This document shows, one piece after another, positions 1-7,497 of a stretch of DNA of 13,494 bases. The stretch's first letter is position 1. Each line of letters begins with the position of its first letter. The notes under the pieces are model-generated. The model did not search any database. It was given only the letters and a program-made list of their open reading frames with translations, and was not told where the DNA came from. The stretch covers positions 1 through 13,494 of the forward strand of contig CALCNY010000052.1 in the NCBI GenBank assembly GCA_937897585.1, given 5' to 3'. A program made the translations under genes and the position numbers. The stretch comes from an uncultured Chitinophagaceae bacterium. GTDB taxonomy: Bacteria > Bacteroidota > Bacteroidia > Chitinophagales > Chitinophagaceae.

Positions 1-56
1 GCAAATGAAGCCAGGCCAATAAAGGATGCAAGAAGAATTACAGTGATTTTTTTCAT
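1..56 (-). CDS. N-terminal fragment of an exported protein (signal peptide only)
   Basis: Reading the minus strand from an ATG at 56 gives 18 codons before the window ends: M-K-K, then a hydrophobic stretch ITVILLASFIGLASF. The short basic start and 15-residue hydrophobic core look like a Sec signal peptide, so the mature protein is probably periplasmic or outer-membrane. Nothing of the mature domain is visible, so no function can be given. It lies 278 bases downstream of the mutase gene on the same strand, with repeats in between, so it is probably a separate transcription unit. Confidence 0.6.
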   Translation of the reverse strand, partial: MKKITVILLASFIGLASF

Positions 57-334
57 TTTGTCACTATTAAGTGATTTCAAAATAATTTTATAAACAAAGT
101 GCTTAATTTAAAATGTTCCATATCTCTCTTCGATAGAAATGAATGAGAAAGATAGCCACGAATTCACGAATTATTGTGAAAATGTTTCAAAAGTTTAATA
201 GGTTCAATCTGTTCAAAAGGTTAAGCAAACCATTATACTAGTACAGCGATTTAAACCATTAAACCAAAGAATCAACTATAACTCGGTCAGAGACCTTAGT
301 CGGCACCAAACAACAAACCCCAAACACCAAACAT
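57..334. repeat. Intergenic region with several short reiterated words
   Basis: This gap holds no gene that I can support. It is built largely of short tandem-like words. Cacgaatt occurs twice in a row at 157-172. A ggttcaa / gttcaaaaggtt cluster lies at 199-222. A small ggtc-aga-gacc hairpin sits at 285-295. A run of (c)accaaac / aacaaac / cccaaac variants at 304-333 abuts the mutase stop codon. The gttcaaaaggtt word recurs exactly at 2910-2921. No strong rho-independent terminator for the mutase gene is visible; the small hairpin lacks a T-tract. Confidence 0.55.
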
Positions 335-1894
335 TTATTTATACTCCCCAAATTCCCCTCTCAACACATCTGCAATTTCTCCCAATGTGCAGTATTGTTC
401 TACACATTCCATAACAACAGGCATAATGTTTTCGTTGCTCTTGCAAGTTGATTTTAATTTTGTTAGGCATTCATCAACTGCAGCATTATTTCTTTTTGCT
501 TTTAATGCAACCAATTTATCACATTGCATTTTTTGAATACTATCATCAATTCTAAAGCCTGGTATTTTCTCTTCGCTATCGGTTTTGAATTTATTGACAC
601 CAACAATTATTTTCGAATCGTTTTCAATATTGCATTGATATTCATATGCACTTCTGGCAATTTCGTCCTGAACAAAACCGGCTTCTATTGCAGCAACGGC
701 GCCGCCCATAGCATCAATGCTATCTATTAATTTCCAGGCTTCTGCTTCAACTTCATTGGTTAATGATTCAACATAAAAACTTCCGGCTAATGGATCAACT
801 GTATCAGCGGCGCCACTTTCAAACGCGACAATTTGTTGTGTACGCAATGCGATTTTAGCAGCCTCTTCAGTTGGCAAACTTAGCGCCTCATCATATCCGT
901 TAGTGTGTAAAGATTGTGTTCCACCTAAAACGGCAGCTAAGGTTTGAATAGTAACTCGACTAATATTATTCATAGGTTGTTGAGCTGTCAAAGTACTTCC
1001 GCCTGTTTGAGTATGAAAACGCAACATCATGGCTTTCTCATCAGTCGCGCCTAAATCTTTCATGATTTTTGCCCACATGCGTCGTGCCGCTCTAAATTTA
1101 GCAACCTCTTCAAACAAATTATTATGCGAATTAAAAAAGAATGAAAGTCTTTTTCCGAATACATTTATATCTAATCCTTTTTCTAAAGCGGCTTTCACAT
1201 ATGCTTTGCCGTTACTTAATGTGAAAGCAATTTCCTGAACAGCGGTACTTCCTGCTTCTCTGATGTGATAACCGGAAATAGAAATCGTATTCCATTTAGG
1301 TAATTCTTTGCTACACCATTCGAAGATGTCAGTTATGACACGCATAGATGGTTGTGGAGGATAGATGTATGTTCCTCTTGCAGCGTATTCTTTTAAAATA
1401 TCATTTTGTATTGTACCTGCAATATTATTCAAATTGGCGCCTTGTTTTTTGGCAAGGGCAACATAAAATGCTAATAAAATAAATCCTGTTGCATTGATGG
1501 TCATTGATGTTGAAACATCTTCAAGTTTTATGCCTTCGAATAACTTCTCCATGTCTTCCAAACTATCAATGGCAACACCTACTTTTCCAACTTCTCCATC
1601 TGCTAATGGATGATCACTATCGTAACCAATTTGTGTTGGCAAATCAAAAGCTACACTCAATCCACTTACACCTTGGTTTAACAAGTAATGATATCTTTTA
1701 TTGCTTTCTTCAGCTGTTGAAAATCCCGCGTATTGGCGCATCGTCCATAATTTGCCGCGATACATCGAAGATTGAACGCCTCTCGTAAATGGGTAGACGC
1801 CAGCTGTTGAATTGTCTTGGCTTTTGATATCAGCAGCGGTATAGGTTTCTTTTATTTCAATTCCGGAATCTGTAGTTATTTTTTTGCCAGACAT
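335..1894 (-). CDS. Methylmalonyl-CoA mutase-type catalytic subunit (no B12-binding domain)
   Basis: This 519-residue protein is the substrate-binding TIM-barrel part of an adenosylcobalamin-dependent acyl-CoA mutase. Such enzymes interconvert methylmalonyl-CoA and succinyl-CoA, or related acyl-CoA isomers, in the cytoplasm. Family signatures are LWTMRQYAGF (49-58), GLSVAFDLPTQ (78-88), TIQNDILKEY (161-170), YIYPPQPSMR (176-185), SISGYHIREAG (205-215) and SLHTNGYDEA in the C-terminal half. Compared from memory with Propionibacterium MCM, Tyr55, Arg173 and His210 match Tyr89, Arg207 and His244. Isobutyryl-CoA mutase has Phe and Gln at the first two positions, so methylmalonyl-CoA is the favoured substrate. 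Gln41 replaces the usual Tyr75. The protein stops at about residue 519, before the DxHxxG cobalamin domain, so it needs a separate small subunit that is not in this window. The overall sequence resembles the IcmA-like large-subunit group. It starts 10 bases after the upstream small membrane-protein gene, so the two are probably co-transcribed. Confidence 0.9.
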   Translation of the reverse strand: MSGKKITTDSGIEIKETYTAADIKSQDNSTAGVYPFTRGVQSSMYRGKLWTMRQYAGFSTAEESNKRYHYLLNQGVSGLSVAFDLPTQIGYDSDHPLADGEVGKVGVAIDSLEDMEKLFEGIKLEDVSTSMTINATGFILLAFYVALAKKQGANLNNIAGTIQNDILKEYAARGTYIYPPQPSMRVITDIFEWCSKELPKWNTISISGYHIREAGSTAVQEIAFTLSNGKAYVKAALEKGLDINVFGKRLSFFFNSHNNLFEEVAKFRAARRMWAKIMKDLGATDEKAMMLRFHTQTGGSTLTAQQPMNNISRVTIQTLAAVLGGTQSLHTNGYDEALSLPTEEAAKIALRTQQIVAFESGAADTVDPLAGSFYVESLTNEVEAEAWKLIDSIDAMGGAVAAIEAGFVQDEIARSAYEYQCNIENDSKIIVGVNKFKTDSEEKIPGFRIDDSIQKMQCDKLVALKAKRNNAAVDECLTKLKSTCKSNENIMPVVMECVEQYCTLGEIADVLRGEFGEYK

Positions 1895-1904
1895 AAATTA
1901 GTTT

Positions 1905-2417
1905 TTAATTCAGTAATTTTTTGGCTTCAAATTGTAAAGCTTCAAGAAGCATGGGACTCATTTCCGCATTTGGCGTCATGCTATATTCTAACAACATTCT
2001 GCTTAATTCGGCACCTGTTGCATGAGGAGTAAGGTTTGCTGTAATGTGATTGATGATGTAAATATTCTGATCTTTCATTCTGGTAACGGCATTCCATATT
2101 TCAGGACTTACATAAATCTGTTGACTGGCGTTATAGTCAAATTCTGTTTTTAAAGTTTCTGTAAGGTAATGATGCAATTCTACGCCACTCATTTTTGAAT
2201 AATCTGCTCGGGAAACCAAGTTTCTGAGAGATGATCTTTCTGCATATAAGGTGAGTCTTTCTAATGCTTGTAATTTCAATCTACTACCTTCTACATTAAT
2301 AGGAGCCGGAATTTGGGTAATCGTCTTTTTTAAATTGGCAATTTCATTTTGTGTCATTAATATCAAACCAATTGTAGCTAACATAAAAGAAAACTCAAAC
2401 CACTGAAAAGTATCCAT
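1905..2417 (-). CDS. Small membrane-anchored protein of unknown function (DUF7935-like)
   Basis: This is a 170-residue protein. Residues 7-21 (FEFSFMLATIGLILM) form one hydrophobic segment near the N terminus, followed by a mostly helical, soluble-looking domain. Conserved-looking blocks are LKLQALERLTLYAER (47-61) and YNASQQIYVSPEIWNAV (95-111). These resemble a Bacteroidota family of about 170 residues that I recall as DUF7935, with motifs like LQAYER and QQIYIS. That assignment is from memory and unconfirmed. No enzymatic motif is visible. It is the first gene of a unit with the mutase subunit, 10 bases apart, but that pairing alone does not establish a metabolic role. A TACCTTTG -7 element lies 19 bases upstream of its ATG. 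Confidence 0.8.
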   Translation of the reverse strand: MDTFQWFEFSFMLATIGLILMTQNEIANLKKTITQIPAPINVEGSRLKLQALERLTLYAERSSLRNLVSRADYSKMSGVELHHYLTETLKTEFDYNASQQIYVSPEIWNAVTRMKDQNIYIINHITANLTPHATGAELSRMLLEYSMTPNAEMSPMLLEALQFEAKKLLN

Positions 2418-2435
2418 ACTTTAAAAATTTATGGT

Positions 2436-2443
2436 CAAAGGTA
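2436..2443 (-). promoter_or_regulatory. Predicted -7 element for the DUF7935-like/mutase unit
   Basis: The minus strand reads TACCTTTG here, an exact fit to the Bacteroidota -7 consensus TAnnTTTG, ending 18 bases before the ATG at 2417. It implies a short leader of roughly 12 bases. No good -33 TTTG is seen at the expected spacing, so this is a moderate call. The same octamer occurs upstream of groES. Confidence 0.4.
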
Positions 2444-2508
2444 AACAAGATGAAGTACATTTTTCTGTTTTCGTAAACCGATATGTTTTATAGTGCTATA
2501 ATTCATTG

Positions 2509-2516
2509 TAAATTTG
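2509..2516 (+). promoter_or_regulatory. Predicted -7 element for the IscA/SufA-like gene
   Basis: TAAATTTG fits TAnnTTTG and lies 13 bases before the ATG at 2530, so the transcript would be nearly leaderless. A T-rich stretch (tgtttt, 2484-2489) sits about where the -33 element should be but is not a clean TTTG. The AT-rich context makes chance matches likely. Confidence 0.33.
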
Positions 2517-2529
2517 AAAAAAAAATAAA

Positions 2530-2874
2530 ATGGTTGCCATCAATACAAATCCAGTTTCATTTACAGATTCTGCAAAAGCAGAAATAAAAAGATTGATTGA
2601 AACTTCAACGGATAATATCAAAAATAAATTAAGAGTTGGAGTGAAAGGCGGCGGGTGCAGTGGCATGACTTATGTCCTTGAATTTGATGAGCAAAAAGCA
2701 AATGACCAGGTTTTTGATGACGGCACTTTTTCCTTTATCATGGACAAATCTCATGGATTGTACTTGCAGGGTATGGAAGTAAATTGGGAAGGCGGTTTGA
2801 ATTCCAGAGGGTTTACTTTTAAAAATCCTAATGCGAGCAGTACTTGTGGATGTGGAACGAGTTTCGCAGTGTAA
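2530..2874 (+). CDS. HesB/IscA/SufA-family iron-sulfur cluster assembly protein
   Basis: This 114-residue A-type Fe-S carrier probably binds an Fe-S cluster or iron and passes it to apo-proteins in the cytoplasm. The three invariant cysteines of the family are present: Cys43 in VKGGGCSGMTYVLEF and Cys106 and Cys108 in the C-terminal STCGCGTSF. The length is typical. The sequence does not decide between IscA, SufA and ErpA, so no symbol is given. It is monocistronic in this window, divergent from the membrane-protein/mutase unit, with no isc or suf genes beside it. It converges with secDF on a shared hairpin terminator. The ATG at 2530 follows an A-rich leader without a Shine-Dalgarno sequence, as is usual in this phylum. 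Confidence 0.93.
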   Translation: MVAINTNPVSFTDSAKAEIKRLIETSTDNIKNKLRVGVKGGGCSGMTYVLEFDEQKANDQVFDDGTFSFIMDKSHGLYLQGMEVNWEGGLNSRGFTFKNPNASSTCGCGTSFAV

Positions 2875-2888
2875 GATGATTGTTTGGA

Positions 2889-2970
2889 AGGTTCAATAAG
2901 TTTCAATAAGTTCAAAAGGTTACGATCTGAACAAACCTTTTGAACCTTTAAACGTGTTAAACCTTTTAAA
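2889..2970. repeat. Reiterated gttcaa/aaccttt repeat with 12-bp inverted arms
   Basis: Between the IscA-like stop codon and the terminator lie ggttcaa, gtttcaa and gttcaaaaggtt words, followed by the complementary aaccttttgaac and further aaccttt copies. gttcaaaaggtt (2910-2921) and aaccttttgaac (2934-2945) are perfect 12-bp inverted arms around a 12-base loop, so the transcript can form a weak hairpin just before the main terminator. The same word occurs at 211-222. Confidence 0.6.
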
Positions 2971-2971
2971 C

Positions 2972-3034
2972 ATAATCAAAATAGGCAAAAAAAATCCCGT
3001 CAATGACGGGATTTTTTTTGCCTATTTTGATTAT
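2972..3034. terminator. Bidirectional terminator, perfect 30-bp-arm palindrome
   Basis: Positions 2972-3001 and 3005-3034 are exact reverse complements around the 3-base centre 3002-3004. The inner GC stem tcccgtc/gacggga is flanked by eight A on the left and eight T on the right, so it works as an intrinsic terminator on both strands. It serves the IscA-like gene (+) and secDF (-), which converge here. The outer 15 bases of each arm are also perfectly complementary. The right outer arm contains the secDF stop codon (3031-3033) and the last base of its final Leu codon. Confidence 0.93.
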
Positions 3035-5988
3035 AGCTCTGGAGCTACATTCTTTTTCTTTTCTTCTTTTGCTGCACCTAAAGGTTTGTCTTTTGCAAAA
3101 TCAATCAACACAGGAGCACCTACGAAGATTGAAGAGTAAGTACCTGTTACAACACCAATTAACATCGCAAAAGCAAATCCTCTTGTTACTTCACCACCAA
3201 AGATAAACAAGATTAAGATGGTTAAGAATACAGTTAATGAAGTCATTACTGTACGACTTAAGGTATCATTAATCGCTTTATTGATGATGGTTGTTTTGCT
3301 TTCACCTTTCATGTCTCTACTGTATTCACGAATTCTATCGAATACGATAACGGTATCATTCATCGAGAAACCAATAACAGTCAATATCGCAGCGATAAAG
3401 TGTTGGTCAATTTCCAATGGGAAAGGAACGATATCTTTAAAGAACGCAAACACTGCTAATGTAACCAATACGTCATGCAACAAAGTAAGTATGGTACCAG
3501 CTGAATATCTCCAGTCACGGAAACGCATCATGATGTAAAGGAAGATGATCAACATGGCAAATACAGTAGCTTTAATCGCACCCTTTTTCAAATCATCAGA
3601 AATGCTTGGTTGAACAGTTGTAGAACTCTGTACATTTTCTGCTACGAATTTATTATAAGTAATATCAGCAGGTAATACAGATTTTAATCCAATCATTAAT
3701 TTAGATTGAACTGTGCTGTCTGCATTTTCAACACCTTTCAAATAAGCAGTAGTGATGTTGATGTGTTTACCATCTTCTCCAACTGTTTTCAAAGTGATGT
3801 TATCTCCATCTAATGCTGCTTTCAACTCATCTCTGAACTTGTCAGCATCAACTTTTTTATCAAAAGCAATGGTATAACTTCTTCCTCCTTTGAATTCAAC
3901 ACCTTGGTGGAAACCAACAAAGAATGAAGCCACACCCGCAGCCAATACAAATGCAGAAATAACGTAAGCTATTTTTCTGTATTCGATGAATTTGTAATTA
4001 GCGTGAGCAAATACTTTTTTAGACAATCCTGTAAAGTAATTGAAATGACGCTGTTTGTTTGTCCAGAATTCTGTGATCAATCTTGAGAATAAAATTCCGC
4101 AGAATAATGACAACAAAATACCAATGATCTGTGTAGTTGCGAAACCTAATACAGGACCTAATCCGAAGTAAGCAAGGATAATCGCAGTTAATAATGAAGT
4201 TACGTGAGCATCAATAACAGGAGCCAGTGAACGCTTGTAACCGTCATTTACAGCCTGATGGTAAGTTTTGCCTTTTGATAATTCTTCTTTGATTCTTTCG
4301 AAGATGATAACGTTTGTATCTACGGCCATACCGATAGTCAAAACCAAACCGGCAATGCCCGCTGCAGTTAATGTAAATCCTAATGCAGTTAAGACTCCAA
4401 TTGTGAATAACAAGTTGAATACAAGAGCAAGGTTTGCCACCCAGCCACCTGTGTTATAATAAACAAGCATTAATAAGAAAATGACAGCGAAAGCAATCAA
4501 GAAAGCCATGATACCACCATGAACTGCTTCTTTACCAAGAGTAGGACCCACAACTTGTTCAGCAACGATTTTAGCAGGAGCATCTAACTTACCTGACTTT
4601 AAAATATTTGCTAAATCCTGAGCTTCTTCAACAGAGAATTTACCAGAGATTTCAGAATTACCACCTTCAATAGCACCATTTACATTTGGAGCACTGTAAA
4701 CGATATCATCAAGAGCGATTGCAATTGGACGACCTACATTTTTAGCAGTCATTCTAGCCCAAATTTTGCTTCCAGAATTGGTCATCACCATTTTGATAGC
4801 AGGCTTTCCCATTTCATCGTAATCTTGTCTGGCTTCTTCTACGCCATCACCTTCTAGTTGAGCTTTTTCAGAACCGGTAATTGTTTTTACAGCATATAGT
4901 GGGAAATAACGTAAGTTGCCTTTTGCACTTTTTTCTTCAATACCGAATAAGAATTTTACGTTAGCAGGCAATGCATTTTTTACTACATCATTATTTATAT
5001 AACTAAAGAAAGTTGCTGTATCTGATAAAGCTACATTACCAATAGCAGGAGCGTAGAAGCGTTTTCCTGTATTGTCGGTTTGAACATCAATAGGATTCAT
5101 TACCTTAAAGAATGGGTTCATGTTCTTTTTAGCTAATACACTGTCAGCTAATTTTGCAGTATCACCTGCGCTGATTCCATTCAAATAATTTTTTAAATTG
5201 TCATCTGCATTTTTCAATGAACTTGCCAATTCATCAATTTGATAAACCTCCCAGAATTGTAAGTTAGCTGAAGATTGTAAAAATTTACGAACTCTTTCCG
5301 GATTGTTTACACCCGCTAATTCTACGTTGATCACACCTTTATTTACATCTAAGTTAATGTTAGGTTGAGCAACACCGAATTTATCAATACGCTTAACTAA
5401 GATTTTATAAGTTTGGTTGATAGCACCTTTAGCAATCGTTCTGATTTTGGTAATAACAGCATCATCTTTATCGTCAATTTTTACATCTTTACCTGGACCA
5501 GCAAAAACAGAAGATAATTTACCAGCGCCATTTTGTTGTATATAAGCATCACTAAACAAAGTAATATAATCAGCATCGCTGCTAGATTTCTTTGCTGTTG
5601 CAGTTCTTAATGCATTTTGTAATTGTTGATCTTTTGGGTTGTTGCTCAAAGATTTGATCATTCCTTCAAGACTAACATCCATGGTTACACTCATACCGCC
5701 TTGCAAATCCAAACCAAGGTTCAATTCGTTTTCTTTACATTTTTGGTAGGTAGTACCTAAATAAATGTCTTTATCTCTTGTGCTGTCGAGAATTCTCTCA
5801 ATCTTAGCTTTTACCAAAGACTCTCTTTCTTCAGGAGATAAATTTGCAGCTTGTTTCTTTACAATTTTTTCAGCTTGCTCTTTAACGGTTGATTCGTAAC
5901 TACGAACAGCCCAAGTGTAAGAAAGCTCCCAAAGAGAGATGATAATTAATGCAATGGTGAAAAACCATACTAAACCTTTCAGTTTCAT
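3031..5988 (-). CDS. secDF: Protein translocase subunit SecDF (fused SecD-SecF)
   Basis: This 985-residue inner-membrane protein uses the proton gradient to help pull preproteins across the membrane after SecYEG/SecA. SecD and SecF are fused in one chain. The first transmembrane helix is at about 6-28. The SecD motif GLDLQGGMSV is at 92-101. A large periplasmic P1 region runs to about 485, ending in GPTLGKEAV (481-489). SecD helices cover about 491-640 and include TIGMAVDTNVIIFERIKEEL (551-570). The SecF half starts near 660, with VEFKGGRSYTIAF (697-709) and helices from about 804, including VIGFSMNDTVIVFDRIREYS (871-890) and SRTVMTS (911-917). Asp557 and Asp878 are the conserved membrane acidic residues, and Arg912 matches the conserved SecF arginine. 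The tail is lysine-rich (EEKKKNVAPEL). It is a single-gene unit with a TATCTTTG promoter element upstream. Confidence 0.97.
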   Translation of the reverse strand: MKLKGLVWFFTIALIIISLWELSYTWAVRSYESTVKEQAEKIVKKQAANLSPEERESLVKAKIERILDSTRDKDIYLGTTYQKCKENELNLGLDLQGGMSVTMDVSLEGMIKSLSNNPKDQQLQNALRTATAKKSSSDADYITLFSDAYIQQNGAGKLSSVFAGPGKDVKIDDKDDAVITKIRTIAKGAINQTYKILVKRIDKFGVAQPNINLDVNKGVINVELAGVNNPERVRKFLQSSANLQFWEVYQIDELASSLKNADDNLKNYLNGISAGDTAKLADSVLAKKNMNPFFKVMNPIDVQTDNTGKRFYAPAIGNVALSDTATFFSYINNDVVKNALPANVKFLFGIEEKSAKGNLRYFPLYAVKTITGSEKAQLEGDGVEEARQDYDEMGKPAIKMVMTNSGSKIWARMTAKNVGRPIAIALDDIVYSAPNVNGAIEGGNSEISGKFSVEEAQDLANILKSGKLDAPAKIVAEQVVGPTLGKEAVHGGIMAFLIAFAVIFLLMLVYYNTGGWVANLALVFNLLFTIGVLTALGFTLTAAGIAGLVLTIGMAVDTNVIIFERIKEELSKGKTYHQAVNDGYKRSLAPVIDAHVTSLLTAIILAYFGLGPVLGFATTQIIGILLSLFCGILFSRLITEFWTNKQRHFNYFTGLSKKVFAHANYKFIEYRKIAYVISAFVLAAGVASFFVGFHQGVEFKGGRSYTIAFDKKVDADKFRDELKAALDGDNITLKTVGEDGKHINITTAYLKGVENADSTVQSKLMIGLKSVLPADITYNKFVAENVQSSTTVQPSISDDLKKGAIKATVFAMLIIFLYIMMRFRDWRYSAGTILTLLHDVLVTLAVFAFFKDIVPFPLEIDQHFIAAILTVIGFSMNDTVIVFDRIREYSRDMKGESKTTIINKAINDTLSRTVMTSLTVFLTILILFIFGGEVTRGFAFAMLIGVVTGTYSSIFVGAPVLIDFAKDKPLGAAKEEKKKNVAPEL

Positions 5989-6039
5989 GTGTTAATGTTC
6001 TTTAAAATGACAACAAAGTCGTTAATAAATTTAGGTGTG

Positions 6040-6047
6040 CAAAGATA
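6040..6047 (-). promoter_or_regulatory. Predicted -7 element for secDF
   Basis: The minus strand reads TATCTTTG followed by C, a classic Bacteroidota -7 match, ending 51 bases before the secDF ATG. That leaves a leader of about 45 bases. The expected -33 TTTG is not clear at 17-23 bases upstream. Confidence 0.45.
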
Positions 6048-6278
6048 GGGGAAAAACCTATAGTTTAACCCCGCTAACAGATTTGCTCACTTTTTGCAAA
6101 AATTGTTTCTCAAAATATTGATAAACAGTGCGCTAAATTGTAAAATTTTATCTGTTATAGCAATTATTTTTTAATATTTTTTAATTATTTCTATTGAAAT
6201 ATTCCTTTTTATAGATTTATATAAGTGTCAGACGCAGTTTGGCGTGTAATTCAAAATCGGTTTTCAAATAATAATATA

Positions 6279-6286
6279 TAGTTTTG
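6279..6286 (+). promoter_or_regulatory. Possible -7 element for the aminotransferase gene
   Basis: TAGTTTTG fits TAnnTTTG and ends 17 bases before the ATG at 6304. No TTTG lies at the right distance upstream; the nearest, at 6238-6241, is about 37 bases away. It is a weak candidate in AT-rich DNA. Confidence 0.3.
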
Positions 6287-6303
6287 TTCCAAATCAAAAT
6301 GAT

Positions 6304-7497
6304 ATGCAATTATCAAGTCTGCTTTCTCAATTCAACGAACCCGAAACCTTGAAAATGGCAAAATTGGGAAGGGAATTAAGAGCAAAAGGAATTGACATAA
6401 CAGATTTAAGTTTGGGTGAACCTGATTTTGATACGCCTCAACATATTAAAGACGCAGCCAAAAAAGCCATCGACGATAATTTCAGTCATTATACCCCTGT
6501 TGCCGGTTACCTTGATCTTCGCCAAGCCGTTTGTACAAAATTGCTTAGAGATAATAATCTTCAATACACACCTGAACAAATTGTAGTGAGTACCGGTGCC
6601 AAACAAAGTATCGCTAACACAGTTTTGGCAATTGTAGACAAAGGAGATGAAGTGATCATTCCAACTCCATTTTGGGTTACTTATAGTGAAATTGTAAAAT
6701 TGGCTGGAGGCAAGCCTGTTTTGGTTAGAACTAAAATTGAAAACGGTTATAAGATTACATCTCAAGAATTAGAAGCTCACATTTCAAGTCGTACTAAATT
6801 ATTCATGTTTTCTTCACCATGCAATCCTTCAGGAGCTTTATATAATAAATCAGAATTGGAATCATTGGTTCATGTTTTTGAAAAACATCCTGATATATAT
6901 ATAATGAGTGATGAGATTTATGAGTACATCAATTATGAAGGCAAGCACGAAAGTATTGCTCAGTTTGAGTCTGTGAAAGACAGAACTATTGTAATCAATG
7001 GTCTGAGTAAAGGTTATGCCATGACAGGATGGAGAGTAGGGTATTTAGCAGCTCCTTTAGAAGTAGCAAAAGCATGCGATAAATTACAAGGACAATTTAC
7101 AAGCGCTACCAATTCAATTGCACAGCGCGCTGCTATAGTCGCACTCACCACTGATTTGAAACCAACATTAGATATGGTTGAATCATTCAAAATGAGACGT
7201 GCAAAAGTGATGCAGTTGTTGAACGAAATTCCAGGAGTGATTTGCAGTGAACCTCCTGGTGCTTTTTATGTTTTTCCTGATGTAAAATTTTATTTTGGAA
7301 AGAAAACGCCAGAAGGAGATGTGATTTCCAATGCTGATGAATTGTGTATGTACTTGCTACATACAGCGCATGTTTCTTCTGTAACAGGTAGTGCATTTGG
7401 CGAGCCAGATTGTATCAGATTGTCATTTGCTAATAGTATTGAAAATATTGAAAAAGGTTTTGCTAAATTGAAAATGGCTTTACTTTCTTTAAGCTAA
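6304..7497 (+). CDS. Class I/II PLP-dependent aminotransferase, aspartate aminotransferase-like
   Basis: This 397-residue cytoplasmic enzyme of fold type I transfers an amino group between an amino acid and a 2-oxo acid. The motifs match the Ib aspartate aminotransferase subgroup: LSLGEPDFDTP (36-46), HYTPVAGYLDLR (62-73), STGAKQSI (96-103), PTPFWVTY (120-127) with the PLP-stacking Trp124, SSPCNPSG (170-177) with Asn174, MSDEIYEYI (201-209) with Asp203 and Tyr206, and INGLSKGYAMTGWRVGY (231-247), where Lys236 forms the PLP Schiff base. Arg372 in CIRLSFA binds the substrate alpha-carboxylate. Aspartate is the likely donor, but related enzymes accept prephenate or other substrates, so the specificity is inferred and no symbol is given. 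ATG 6304 is in frame; an ATG at 6299 is not. Its last nine bases overlap the end of the convergent coaE, and no terminator hairpin is visible between them. Confidence 0.92.
   Translation: MQLSSLLSQFNEPETLKMAKLGRELRAKGIDITDLSLGEPDFDTPQHIKDAAKKAIDDNFSHYTPVAGYLDLRQAVCTKLLRDNNLQYTPEQIVVSTGAKQSIANTVLAIVDKGDEVIIPTPFWVTYSEIVKLAGGKPVLVRTKIENGYKITSQELEAHISSRTKLFMFSSPCNPSGALYNKSELESLVHVFEKHPDIYIMSDEIYEYINYEGKHESIAQFESVKDRTIVINGLSKGYAMTGWRVGYLAAPLEVAKACDKLQGQFTSATNSIAQRAAIVALTTDLKPTLDMVESFKMRRAKVMQLLNEIPGVICSEPPGAFYVFPDVKFYFGKKTPEGDVISNADELCMYLLHTAHVSSVTGSAFGEPDCIRLSFANSIENIEKGFAKLKMALLSLS

Larger units (their letters stand above)
5989..6303. other. Divergent secDF/aminotransferase intergenic region
   Basis: This 315-base gap has no supported gene. 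It carries the putative secDF -7 element near its left end and a putative aminotransferase -7 element near its right end. Between them is a very AT-rich stretch (about 6120-6235) with runs such as attttttaatattttttaatt. A short acgc...gcgt stem lies around 6232-6246. I see no riboswitch, tRNA or reiterated-word repeat here, unlike several other gaps in the window. Confidence 0.6.

Noticed and set aside
57..334. CRISPR-like array from the reiterated words
   Set aside because: The units are 7-12 bases and degenerate, with no regular spacers and no cas genes.
524..2032. Short open frames on the plus strand inside the mutase gene
   Set aside because: They run antisense to a well-conserved coding region and have no recognisable family or start signals.
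2972..3034. Inverted repeat as an insertion-sequence end or phage attachment site
   Set aside because: The GC stem with A and T tracts between two converging genes is fully explained as a terminator; no transposase or integrase is nearby.
2954..4459. Short plus-strand frames over the secDF 3' half
   Set aside because: They are antisense to clear SecDF motifs and low in complexity; one starts inside the terminator region.
5989..6303. Riboswitch or small RNA in the secDF/aminotransferase gap
   Set aside because: The region is mostly AT-rich with only short weak stems and no recognisable aptamer core.
6299..6303. Earlier ATG for the aminotransferase at 6299
   Set aside because: It is out of frame with the conserved coding sequence, which begins properly at 6304.
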